The notes beneath the pieces are model-generated. The model worked only from the letters and a program-made list of their open reading frames with translations. It searched no databases and had not been told where the DNA came from. Positions 1 through 5,974 of a stretch of 6,732 nt of DNA are shown piece by piece (the stretch's first letter is position 1; each line of letters opens with the position of its first letter). Source of the stretch: Clostridia bacterium (GTDB lineage Bacteria > Bacillota_A > Clostridia > Oscillospirales > CAG-382). The position numbers and the translations under genes were made by a program. Where the stretch lies: the NCBI GenBank assembly GCA_017614095.1, contig JAGACN010000093.1, forward strand, positions 1 to 6,732, read 5' to 3'.

Positions 1-1020
1 CAGCAGCAGGATCATCGTACCAGCCGTCATGGCTGTCTCCACTTTTTTGGGCAGCGGCTTCCGGCGGATGCCCTCGATGAGATAGATGACGAACCGCCCG
101 CCGTCCAGCGCCGGTATGGGAAGCAGATTCATAAAGGCCAGCGAGGCGGAGATGAGGACGGTCATGCTGCCGAGGTTCCGGAGCGCGTCCGCGAACGACC
201 CGCTTTCCTCCAGCAGAGTGCCTACCTGCTCGCCGACAGCGACGGGGCCTCCGACCGCGTCCAGCCCGTACCGGCCGGTAAACAGGTCCTTGAAGGAATC
301 CACCGTGATGTAGATGGAATTCCAGCCCTGCCAGAAACTCTCGTAAAGCAGGTTCCAGACGGTCTTCGGTTTTTCATAGACATAGAAGTCGAAGACGCCG
401 ACCTCGATGCCGTTGCTGGTCTCGGTAGCGAATTGAACGGACGGAAGCAGCACTTCCTCCCCGTTCCGCTCCACCAGGATGTCGACCGGCCGGATGCCGT
501 CCGACAGGACCGCGTAAGACAGATCTGGGCAGCAGTGAATGCGTCTGCCGTTGACTTCCAGGATCGTATCGTCCACCTGCAGTCCGTACCGGGCGCTGAC
601 GTTCTCGTCCCGGAACGCGGCCACGGTCGTGGAAGCCAGCTTATTGGAAGTCAGGACCAGCAGAAACATCAAAAAGAAGGCAATGAGCACGTTGGTCAAA
701 GGGCCGGCCAGGACGACGACCATGCGTTTCCAGACGGAAACGTCGTTGATGGACGTTTTCCCGATGACGCGCGGAAGGTCTTCCGGCCGTTCTTCGCCCG
801 GCTCGCCCACCATGCGGACGTAGCCGCCGATCGGCAAAGCGCGGATGGAAAAATCGTTGTGCTTCAGACGCCACGTGTGCAGCGCGGGCCCCATGCCGAT
901 GGAATACTCGATGATCCCGATTCCGAACAGGCGCGCAAACAGATAATGTCCCAGTTCGTGCAGGGCGATCAGAAAGCCGAACATGACCAGGGTGACGAGA
1001 ATGGTCAGCAGTACGTTCAA
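1..1020 (-). CDS. rseP: RIP metalloprotease RseP/RasP (site-2 protease), C-terminus cut by window edge
   Basis: This is a membrane-embedded zinc protease that makes the second cut in regulated intramembrane proteolysis, typically of anti-sigma factors and leftover signal peptides. The 340 visible residues start with a hydrophobic helix (about 2-20) that leads straight into the zinc motif HELGH (21-25). A second helix lies near 101-123. A single PDZ-like segment (about 130-210) includes YGLQVDDTILEVNG (145-158). The third zinc ligand is D306 in NLLPIPALDGG (298-308), and a last helix is entered at the edge. Clostridial members have about 340-350 residues, so only a few are probably missing. 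The start is a TTG preceded by GGAGG with a 6-base spacer. No ATG lies nearby in frame, and the hydrophobic helix begins right after the TTG. It is the last visible gene of the operon, 46 bases after dxr. Family assignment is firm; the substrate cannot be read from the sequence. Confidence 0.95.
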   Translation of the reverse strand, partial: MNVLLTILVTLVMFGFLIALHELGHYLFARLFGIGIIEYSIGMGPALHTWRLKHNDFSIRALPIGGYVRMVGEPGEERPEDLPRVIGKTSINDVSVWKRMVVVLAGPLTNVLIAFFLMFLLVLTSNKLASTTVAAFRDENVSARYGLQVDDTILEVNGRRIHCCPDLSYAVLSDGIRPVDILVERNGEEVLLPSVQFATETSNGIEVGVFDFYVYEKPKTVWNLLYESFWQGWNSIYITVDSFKDLFTGRYGLDAVGGPVAVGEQVGTLLEESGSFADALRNLGSMTVLISASLAFMNLLPIPALDGGRFVIYLIEGIRRKPLPKKVETAMTAGTMILLL

Positions 1021-1026
1021 ATGGAA

Positions 1027-1031
1027 CCTCC
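1027..1031 (-). promoter_or_regulatory. Ribosome binding site deciding the TTG start of rseP
   Basis: GGAGG on the minus strand, 6 bases before TTG at 1020-1018. The adjacent upstream ATT would be followed at once by TGA in its own frame. TTG is therefore the only start that fits both the spacing and the conserved N-terminal helix. Confidence 0.75.
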
Positions 1032-1033
1032 AG

Positions 1034-1052
1034 CGGGAACCGTCCGTTCCCG
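1034..1052 (-). other. Small hairpin between dxr and rseP
   Basis: A perfect 7-base inverted repeat, CGGGAAC and GTTCCCG, with a 5-base loop. It lies between the dxr stop (1067-1069) and the rseP ribosome binding site (1027-1031). No T run follows, so it does not look like an intrinsic terminator. Its place just before the binding site would allow an effect on rseP translation or on mRNA processing, but that is inference. Confidence 0.4.
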
Positions 1053-1066
1053 ATCGATCAGATTGA

Positions 1067-2212
1067 TCAGCAGAATGCTTCCGTCAGCCGGCGTGCCTCG
1101 AGATCGGTCTCCAGCACGTCTTCCAGAGAGGGTGACGGAATAAAGGGGATCTGCGCGGTGACCCGCGCGACGCAGTCGAACAGGTCCGTATAACGGATCT
1201 CGCCTCTCAGGAACCGCCATACGGCGGCTTCGTTCGCCCCGTTCATCGAGGCGGGCGTATTGCCGCCCCGTTCGATGGCCCTCCGTGCGAGAGGCAGCAG
1301 CGGGAAGGTCTCCTCGTCCGGTTTCCGGAAGGTAAGCGTTCCGGCATCGAACAGATCCAGTTCGCGGCAGGGGGACGGGAGTCGGTCGGGATACGTAAGC
1401 GCGTACTGGATGCACAGCCGCATATCCGGAACGGCCATCTGCGCCAGGACCGCGCCGTCCTCGAATTCCACCATGGAATGAATGATGCTTTCCCGGTGAA
1501 CGACCACCTCAATCTGATCCGGACGGACGCCGAACAGATGAACCGCTTCAATGATCTCCAGTCCTTTGTTCATCAATGTGGACGAATCGACCGTGATCTT
1601 CGGCCCCATAGACCAGTTGGGATGGCGGAGCGCCATCTCGGGCGTGACCGTTTCCAGAAAGGCGCGGTCCCGTCCGAAGAACGGTCCGCCGGAAGCGGTC
1701 AGGAGGATCCGCTTCAGCCGGCGCTCCGGCTCCGGCGCGCCCTGCAGGCACTGGAAAACAGCCGAATGTTCGCTGTCGACCGGAAGGATCCGGCATCCGT
1801 TCGCTTTCGCTTCCGCCAGAACCAGTTCGCCGCCGGCGACCAGCGTTTCCTTGTTGGCCAGCGCGATATCCTTTCCGGCCTTGAGCGCCGCCAGCGTCGG
1901 CTTCAGGCCGAGCATCCCGGACAGCGCGTTGACGACGCACTCCGCGTCCGTTTCGGCCGCCAGGGAGCACAGTCCGTCTTCCCCGGTCAGGACGCGGATA
2001 TCCGTATCCATCAACCGAGTATACAGATCCTGATATCCCGTTTCCGGTACATATACATATTTCGGGCGGAAAGCCCGGCATTGTTCTTCCAGTTCGCGGA
2101 CTCTCGTGCCGGCAGCCAGACCGGATACGCGGATGCCGAGCTTGCGCGCGACATCGAGCGTCTGGGTCCCGATGGATCCGGTGGACCCGAGCAGACAAAC
2201 AGATCGAATCAT
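1067..2212 (-). CDS. dxr: 1-deoxy-D-xylulose 5-phosphate reductoisomerase
   Basis: Dxr (IspC) converts 1-deoxy-D-xylulose 5-phosphate to 2-C-methyl-D-erythritol 4-phosphate with NADPH and a divalent metal. This is the first committed step of the MEP isoprenoid pathway, in the cytosol, and the target of fosmidomycin. The 381-residue length is normal for the family. Visible motifs are the NADPH loop GSTGSIG (9-15), ANKE (119-122), metal ligands D146 and E148 in PVDSEHSAVFQ, the flap HPNWSMG with H197 and W200, and NKGLE (215-219), whose E219 is the third metal ligand. A C-terminal segment NGANEAAV is also typical. I chose the ATG at 2212 because GGAG lies 8 bases upstream and the ATG overlaps the cdsA stop as ATGA. 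A GTG two codons earlier is only 2 bases from that GGAG. The start therefore suggests translational coupling to cdsA. All key catalytic residues are present. Confidence 0.97.
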   Translation of the reverse strand: MIRSVCLLGSTGSIGTQTLDVARKLGIRVSGLAAGTRVRELEEQCRAFRPKYVYVPETGYQDLYTRLMDTDIRVLTGEDGLCSLAAETDAECVVNALSGMLGLKPTLAALKAGKDIALANKETLVAGGELVLAEAKANGCRILPVDSEHSAVFQCLQGAPEPERRLKRILLTASGGPFFGRDRAFLETVTPEMALRHPNWSMGPKITVDSSTLMNKGLEIIEAVHLFGVRPDQIEVVVHRESIIHSMVEFEDGAVLAQMAVPDMRLCIQYALTYPDRLPSPCRELDLFDAGTLTFRKPDEETFPLLPLARRAIERGGNTPASMNGANEAAVWRFLRGEIRYTDLFDCVARVTAQIPFIPSPSLEDVLETDLEARRLTEAFC

Positions 2213-3051
2213 GACCACAACTCCGCAAAGAACGGGATCTGATACAGCAGAAAAAGCAGAACGGCAACGGGCAGGACGCTGTCAAACCGGTCCATGATCC
2301 CGCCGTGGCCGGGCAGCAGTTTCCCGTAATCCTTGATTTGGTAGTGCCGCTTGACCACCGAGGCAAACAGATCGCCGAAAATGGAAAAGACGGACAGAAT
2401 GACGGCCGCGGCGAACACGACGGCCAGTGAAAGGGGACGCCAGGTCTTCATCAGGATCCCGTACAGGACGGTTGCGATCACCGCCGTCCCCAAAACGCCG
2501 CCCACGGCGCCCTCGACGGTCTTTTTGGGAGAAATGACCGGACACAGTTTGCGCTTCCCGAACGCGCGGCCGGCGAAATAGGCGAGGCTGTCCGCCACCC
2601 ACGGGATGACGATCGCGGCGACCATCAGCGCCCGGTGGGGCGTGTCCGAAAGCCGGCAGAGCGTGCCGAATCCGAACGCCGCATACAGACAGAGCCCGCA
2701 TTGCGCCATCACGTCGTTGGCCGGGAAATGTTCGTGCAGAACGACCGCCGACAGCCCGTGCAGAAGGATCAGCAGAAGCACGCAGGCGACAAAGACCCGC
2801 TCGAGCACGGCCGCCGCATCGATCCCGTCCGGAAACATGCCCGGATGGATCGCGGCCGCTGCGGCGCAGAAGAGGGCAGCCGGGACCGTCACCCACCATT
2901 TTTTCTTATGACCGACGCAATTGATCAGTTCAAAGGCGGCGATTCCGGCAAAAGCCGCGATCATCAGGGAAACGCCCCAGCCCGGCGCGAAGAAGACGAC
3001 CGGGACCATGATGACCGTCAGACAAAAACCGGTCAAAACTCGAACAAGCAT
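2209..3051 (-). CDS. cdsA: Phosphatidate cytidylyltransferase (CDP-diglyceride synthase)
   Basis: CdsA joins CTP and phosphatidic acid to give CDP-diacylglycerol and diphosphate, the entry point to phosphatidylglycerol and other bacterial phospholipids. It is an integral membrane enzyme. The 280-residue protein is dominated by hydrophobic segments, starting with two close to the N-terminus (about 4-46). The family signature is intact near the C-terminus: S231, K234-R235, K240-D241, then PGHGGIMDRFD (247-257), with the metal-binding aspartates D254 and D257. SPKKTVEG (174-181) is a second conserved block. The ATG start has a full AGGAGG five bases upstream, the strongest ribosome binding site seen here. 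It follows uppS after an unusually large 138-base gap and overlaps dxr by four bases. Neighbouring uppS and dxr fit the usual Firmicutes envelope-lipid cluster. Confidence 0.97.
   Translation of the reverse strand: MLVRVLTGFCLTVIMVPVVFFAPGWGVSLMIAAFAGIAAFELINCVGHKKKWWVTVPAALFCAAAAAIHPGMFPDGIDAAAVLERVFVACVLLLILLHGLSAVVLHEHFPANDVMAQCGLCLYAAFGFGTLCRLSDTPHRALMVAAIVIPWVADSLAYFAGRAFGKRKLCPVISPKKTVEGAVGGVLGTAVIATVLYGILMKTWRPLSLAVVFAAAVILSVFSIFGDLFASVVKRHYQIKDYGKLLPGHGGIMDRFDSVLPVAVLLFLLYQIPFFAELWS
2221..2224 (-). promoter_or_regulatory. Ribosome binding site deciding the dxr start
   Basis: GGAG inside the end of cdsA, 8 bases before ATG at 2212 but only 2 bases before the alternative GTG at 2218. 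The spacing favours the ATG, which gives a 4-base ATGA overlap with the cdsA stop codon. Confidence 0.6.
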
Positions 3052-3056
3052 GCTGT

Positions 3057-3062
3057 CCTCCT
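3057..3062 (-). promoter_or_regulatory. Consensus ribosome binding site of cdsA
   Basis: A perfect AGGAGG, five bases before the cdsA ATG at 3051. It overlaps the TAG stop (3063-3061) of a 35-codon mini-ORF that occupies most of the preceding gap. If that ORF were translated, ribosomes ending there would sit on this site. Confidence 0.75.
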
Positions 3063-3168
3063 AAAAGTGCGCGCCCGGACGAGCGCAGTATCGTCCCCGA
3101 ACAAGGGGCAAAAAAGGCAAGAAACCGCTCCGGTCAAACCGACGATGCCGTTCCCGCCTTTTAAACAT
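3061..3168 (-). other. Possible 35-codon arginine-rich mini-ORF in the uppS-cdsA gap
   Basis: An ATG at 3168 opens 35 codons ending in TAG at 3063-3061, inside the cdsA ribosome binding site. The peptide begins MFKRRERHRRFDRSGF and is very basic at its N-terminus, then turns more hydrophobic (FLPFLPLV, 16-23). Only a weak GGA lies six bases upstream. Its third codon positions look less GC-rich than those of the neighbouring genes, which argues against long-standing coding. I do not recognise the peptide. It may be chance, a translated leader for cdsA, or a remnant. The rest of the gap holds only the small hairpin after uppS. Confidence 0.15.
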
Positions 3169-3172
3169 ATGA

Positions 3173-3187
3173 CGTCCGCGCCGGACG
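3173..3187 (-). other. Short hairpin just after uppS
   Basis: Inverted repeat CGTCCG and CGGACG around a 3-base loop, beginning two bases after the uppS stop (3192-3190). The following bases (TCATATGTTTAAAA) have no proper T run, so it is at best a weak pause or partial terminator, or an mRNA-stabilising end. Confidence 0.3.
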
Positions 3188-3189
3188 GA

Positions 3190-3909
3190 CTACCGGCCGA
3201 AACGGCGTTTCCGCTTCTCGAAAGCGCGCAGCGCCTCAACCAGTTCCGGCTCGTGAAAATCCGGCCAGAACACATCCGTAAAGTAATACTCCGCGTACGC
3301 GGACTGCCAGAGAAGGAAATTGGACACGCGGTATTCGCCGCCCGTCCGGATCACCAGGTCCGGATCCGGGATCTCCGCCGTATACAGATGCGCCGAAACG
3401 TCTTCGGCCGTGATGTCCTTCTTTCCCTCCTCCGCAAGCAGCCGGAAAGCGCGCACCAGTTCCTGACGGCCTCCGTAAGACAGGCAGAGGGACAGGGTCA
3501 GCCCGGTGCAGCGGTCCAGCAGTCTGACGCAATTCTGCAAAGAGGTCCGCGGCCCTTCCGGGAACCGGTCCATATCTCCGATCAGCCGGAGCCGGACGTT
3601 CTTTTCCAGTAGTTCCGCGGTATACTCCCGGACCGACTGGTCGATCAGGCGGACCAGAGCGTCCACTTCGTCCTGATCGCGTTCCCAGTTTTCGGACGAG
3701 AAAGCATACACGGTCAGATAGCGGATACCGATCTCGCCGCACGCGTTGACGATGTCGTGAAAGTTCCGGACGCCCGCGACGTGGCCGGCAGTACGCGGCA
3801 TCATGCGCTTTTTCGCCCAGCGCCCGTTCCCGTCCATAATGATGGCAACGTGCTCGGGCAGTTTCGTGAAAACGGGTCTTTCCGTTTCCGCAGTCTTTTT
3901 GTTCGCCAT
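3190..3909 (-). CDS. uppS: Isoprenyl transferase (undecaprenyl diphosphate synthase)
   Basis: UppS is a cis-prenyltransferase that adds isopentenyl diphosphate units to farnesyl diphosphate to make undecaprenyl diphosphate, the lipid carrier for peptidoglycan and other wall polymers. It acts at the inner face of the membrane. The 239-residue length is typical. Visible motifs are HVAIIMDGNGRWAKKR (20-35) with catalytic D26, the AGHVAGV loop (41-47), AFSSENW (69-75), and the diphosphate-binding block RTGGEYRVSNFLLWQ (188-202) followed by YAE with E207, which corresponds to the magnesium-binding glutamate in the E. coli enzyme. The ATG shares one base with the frr stop (TGATG), and GGA lies six bases upstream, so translation is probably coupled to frr. 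Dxr, further down the operon, feeds the pathway that supplies its substrate. Nothing in the protein looks unusual. Confidence 0.97.
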   Translation of the reverse strand: MANKKTAETERPVFTKLPEHVAIIMDGNGRWAKKRMMPRTAGHVAGVRNFHDIVNACGEIGIRYLTVYAFSSENWERDQDEVDALVRLIDQSVREYTAELLEKNVRLRLIGDMDRFPEGPRTSLQNCVRLLDRCTGLTLSLCLSYGGRQELVRAFRLLAEEGKKDITAEDVSAHLYTAEIPDPDLVIRTGGEYRVSNFLLWQSAYAEYYFTDVFWPDFHEPELVEALRAFEKRKRRFGR

Positions 3910-4463
3910 CAGAATTCCATGATTTCCTTGTCTTTTTTGGCGACGACCTCGTCAATGATCTTGATGTAGCGGTCCGTCAGATTCTGGATGTCCTTTTCCG
4001 CGTCTTTCTGGTCGTCCTCGGTCAGGATGCCGTCCTTCTTCTGCTTCTTGACGTCTTCGTTCGCGTCCCGGCGCAGATTGCGGATGGCGACCTTGGCCTC
4101 TTCGCCCATCTTGGCGGTTTTCTTGGTGTGCTCCTTGCGGCGTTCCTCGGTCAGCGGAGGAAAACTCATCCGAAGCATCTTGCCGTCGTTCTGCGGCATA
4201 ATGCCGACGTCGGACGCAGCAATGGCTTTTTCCAATTCCTTCAGCAGCGAAGCGTCCCACGGCTGGATCAGCAGCGTGCGCGCGTCGGCCACCTTCACGG
4301 TCGCGACCCCTTCGATCGGAGTCGGAACGCCGTAATACGGGACGGTGACCTTGTCCAGGACCTTCGGTGAGGCGCGTCCGACGCGGATGGCCGCGAACTC
4401 GGATTCCAAAACCTCGACGGTTTTCTTCATTTTGTTCTCATAAGGCGTCAGATCGAATTTCAT
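3909..4463 (-). CDS. frr: Ribosome recycling factor
   Basis: Frr works with EF-G to split the post-termination complex, freeing ribosome, mRNA and tRNA after translation stops. The 184-residue length matches the family (about 185). The tRNA-like fold is readable: helix 1 of domain I (about 1-28) ending in RVGRASP (27-33), the small beta domain II (about 31-104) with VPYYGVPTPI (41-50), then the two long charged helices of domain I (about 105-184). Conserved residues include NDGKMLRMSFPPLTEERR (92-109) and the ribosome-binding arginines R128, R131 and R132 in AIRNLRR. The ATG has AAAGGA upstream with an 8-base spacer. It lies 39 bases after pyrH and overlaps uppS by one base. The pyrH-frr order is conserved very widely in bacteria. 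Confidence 0.98.
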   Translation of the reverse strand: MKFDLTPYENKMKKTVEVLESEFAAIRVGRASPKVLDKVTVPYYGVPTPIEGVATVKVADARTLLIQPWDASLLKELEKAIAASDVGIMPQNDGKMLRMSFPPLTEERRKEHTKKTAKMGEEAKVAIRNLRRDANEDVKKQKKDGILTEDDQKDAEKDIQNLTDRYIKIIDEVVAKKDKEIMEF

Positions 4464-4502
4464 AACAATCGTCCTTTCTTGAAAGATGTATGGCGTGATT
4501 TC

Positions 4503-5216
4503 TTATTCCGTGATCAGTGTGCCGACATTCTCCCCGCAGACGGCGCGCAGGATGTTTTCGGGATCGGAGAGCGCGAAGATGAGGGCGGGCATATGGTTGT
4601 CCTGCCCGATGGCGGAAGCGGATACGTCGATGGCTTTCAAATGACGGTCCAGCATTTCCTGGTAGGTCAGGCGGTCATACTTGACGGCGGTCGGGTCTTT
4701 GGCCGGATCCGCCGAGTACACTCCGTCCACGTTCTTGGCGGACAGGATGATGTCGCAGCCCAGTTCCATGGCGCGCAGCACCATGCCCGTGTCCGTCGTA
4801 AAGAACGGATACCCGACCCCGCCGGCCAGCAGGACGACTTTTCCCTCTTCCAGATATTTCCGGGCCTTGTACTGCTCGTAGGGCTCGCACATCTGCTGGA
4901 TCTGGAACGCGCTCATCACCTTGGCGTCGTTCCCCAGAGCGATCAGGTAATTCTGCATGGCCAGGCAGTTGATCACCGTTGCCAGCATCCCCATGTGATC
5001 CGCGCGGACGCGGTCGATGGAAAGACCGCCCTGCCGGGCGCCTCTCCAGATGTTCCCGGCTCCGATGACGACGGCGACCTGCACGCCGAGATCCGCGGTC
5101 TGTTTGATCATTCCGCTCACTTTTTCGAGCATCTCGTTGCTTAAGATCTTTCCTTCGTCTCCGGCGAGCGCCTCCCCGGACAATTTTAAAAGAATGCGTT
5201 TGTATTTCGGCTCCAT
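4503..5216 (-). CDS. pyrH: Uridylate kinase (UMP kinase)
   Basis: PyrH phosphorylates UMP to UDP with ATP, feeding UTP and CTP synthesis and UDP-sugar supply for the wall. It is a hexameric amino acid kinase-fold enzyme, usually controlled by GTP and UTP. The 237 residues show the phosphate-binding start KLSGEALAG (11-19), GAGNIWRG (52-59), D73 in DHMGMLA, the UMP loop PFFTTDT (137-143), and VDGVYSADP (163-171). I chose the ATG at 5216: GGAGG is six bases upstream, whereas an upstream in-frame ATG at 5249 has no binding site and would add 11 non-conserved residues. Oddly, the usual GTGNP of the UMP loop reads GVGYP (133-137), changing the positions that correspond to T138 and N140 of the E. 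coli enzyme. It is the first gene after the promoter at 5282-5310. Confidence 0.96.
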   Translation of the reverse strand: MEPKYKRILLKLSGEALAGDEGKILSNEMLEKVSGMIKQTADLGVQVAVVIGAGNIWRGARQGGLSIDRVRADHMGMLATVINCLAMQNYLIALGNDAKVMSAFQIQQMCEPYEQYKARKYLEEGKVVLLAGGVGYPFFTTDTGMVLRAMELGCDIILSAKNVDGVYSADPAKDPTAVKYDRLTYQEMLDRHLKAIDVSASAIGQDNHMPALIFALSDPENILRAVCGENVGTLITE

Positions 5217-5222
5217 GTCCAT

Positions 5223-5227
5223 CCTCC
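5223..5227 (-). promoter_or_regulatory. Ribosome binding site deciding the pyrH start
   Basis: GGAGG on the minus strand, six bases before ATG at 5216. Another in-frame ATG sits directly against it with no spacer (5222), and a third is far upstream at 5249. The spacing selects 5216, which also matches where conserved PyrH sequence begins. Confidence 0.75.
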
Positions 5228-5232
5228 GTTCG

Positions 5233-5257
5233 TATGCGGCCTGCCGCACAAAGCAGG
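5233..5257 (-). other. Two mutually exclusive hairpins in the pyrH leader
   Basis: On the minus strand, TGTGCGG (5250-5244) can pair with CCGCATA (5239-5233) across a CAGG loop, six Watson-Crick pairs plus one G-U. Alternatively CCTGC (5257-5253) can pair with GCAGG (5244-5240). Both cannot form together. The structure ends five bases before the GGAGG. No T run follows, and no known riboswitch class is recognised. Confidence 0.3.
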
Positions 5258-5281
5258 TATTATTCTTCTAACCAATGTAGT

Positions 5282-5310
5282 ATTATATCAAAAGTTTAGC
5301 CGTTCCGCAA
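5282..5310 (-). promoter_or_regulatory. SigA-type extended -10 promoter for the pyrH operon
   Basis: On the minus strand a perfect TATAAT (5287-5282) is preceded by TGA, giving the extended -10 form TGnTATAAT. A TTGCGG element (5310-5305) sits exactly 17 bases upstream and matches the -35 consensus in its first three bases. The region is AT-rich against a GC-rich background. Transcription would begin near 5275, leaving a leader of about 60 bases before pyrH. It lies in the only gap of this size with both a terminator-like end upstream and a gene start downstream. Confidence 0.75.
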
Positions 5311-5321
5311 CCTTTCCGGCG

Positions 5322-5361
5322 AAAAAAGACCTCAAAAACCGGTCCGGCCGTCCGTTCCGGT
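5322..5361 (-). terminator. Probable intrinsic terminator after the DUF2344 gene
   Basis: Starting on the last base of the stop codon, ACCGG (5361-5357) pairs with CCGGT (5342-5338). A 3-base inner stem CGG/CCG sits inside a small internal loop. The strand then reads TTTTT, and after six more bases TTTTTT (5327-5322). The stem is short and interrupted, so efficiency is uncertain. Its position between two transcription units supports the call. Confidence 0.5.
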
Positions 5362-5972
5362 CAGAAATACAGTTCCGTCCGGAGAATGCGCTTCCACCGG
5401 ACGTTCGCCCGTTCCTCCAAAAAAGCGGCGACATAGGCGGGATTCAGCGTTTTGCTCCCGCAGGGAAGCACGCACGTCAGCAGATGCCCATCTCCGGTTT
5501 CCGACCATTCGATCTGCTCCACGAGCGGAGCGATGTCCACGACGGCCGCTTCTTTGGCTTTCGTCTTCTTCAGCACCGGCATCGGTCCCTCCGTCAGTCT
5601 TCTGAGCTCGTCCGGCGGGCAGTCTCCCTCCAGCAGGATCTCATACCGGGCGGCCCTGCATTCGGGCGGCTTTTTCTCCGAAAATGTGACTTTTTTGAAC
5701 TGCAGCCCTTCGGGCGAAGCCGACCGCAGCGCCTGCAGGACCTGCTCTTCCGTCCGCGGCGGATCGATCCGGAACACGGCGATCTCGCATACGCTTTCCT
5801 GAAAGATGGACAGCGGCTGTGCGAACGTCAGACGGGGATGCGGATTGAACCCTTCCGAAAAGACGAGCGGAAGATCCGTGCGCAGCAGCAGACGGGTCAT
5901 CGCCCGCTGCAGGTCCAGATGGGAAATATAGCGCAGGATCCCGCGCTTTTCAAATTCTGCCAGCACATACAT
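5361..5972 (-). CDS. TIGR03936/DUF2344 family radical SAM-associated protein
   Basis: This family is found next to, or fused to, TIGR03960 radical SAM proteins, and its biochemical role is not established. The 203-residue protein shows the family's N-terminal block: FEKRGILRYISHLDLQR (7-23) followed by LPLVFSEGFNPHPRL (34-48) and PLSIFQES. The C-terminus ends in a short basic stretch (VRWKRILRTELYF). The chosen ATG at 5972 is two bases after the stop of the radical SAM gene and has GGGGGA nine bases upstream. A longer reading from 6071 would add 33 residues that overlap the upstream gene and lack family similarity. No transmembrane segment or cysteine cluster is visible. The tight spacing implies it acts with the upstream radical SAM enzyme, perhaps as a substrate-binding partner; this is inference from context. 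Confidence 0.85.
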   Translation of the reverse strand: MYVLAEFEKRGILRYISHLDLQRAMTRLLLRTDLPLVFSEGFNPHPRLTFAQPLSIFQESVCEIAVFRIDPPRTEEQVLQALRSASPEGLQFKKVTFSEKKPPECRAARYEILLEGDCPPDELRRLTEGPMPVLKKTKAKEAAVVDIAPLVEQIEWSETGDGHLLTCVLPCGSKTLNPAYVAAFLEERANVRWKRILRTELYF

Positions 5973-5974
5973 CT

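Noticed and set aside
433..1143. Plus-strand open frame (236 codons) opposite rseP
   Set aside because: It mirrors rseP, whose HELGH and LDGG motifs are intact. The product is rich in Q, D, H and R and has no recognisable domain.
1478..2242. Plus-strand open frame (254 codons) opposite dxr
   Set aside because: Fully antisense to dxr, which has all its catalytic motifs. The predicted protein has shadow-like composition and no domain.
3109..3137. Possible promoter in the uppS-cdsA gap based on TTGACC at 3137-3132
   Set aside because: Seventeen bases downstream there is only TTTTTG, with no usable -10. Nearby GATACT has no -35 at a sensible distance.
2635..3612. Long plus-strand open frame (325 codons) spanning cdsA, the gap and uppS
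   Set aside because: It lies antisense to two clearly recognised genes. Its product is rich in R, Q, H, P and D with no motif, as expected for the complement of GC-rich coding DNA.
3236..3955. Minus-strand frame of 239 codons overlapping uppS and the end of frr
   Set aside because: It is an alternative frame of uppS with no conserved motif, while the uppS frame carries the complete family signature.
4479..5144. Plus-strand open frame (221 codons) opposite pyrH
   Set aside because: Antisense shadow of pyrH with biased composition and no motif.
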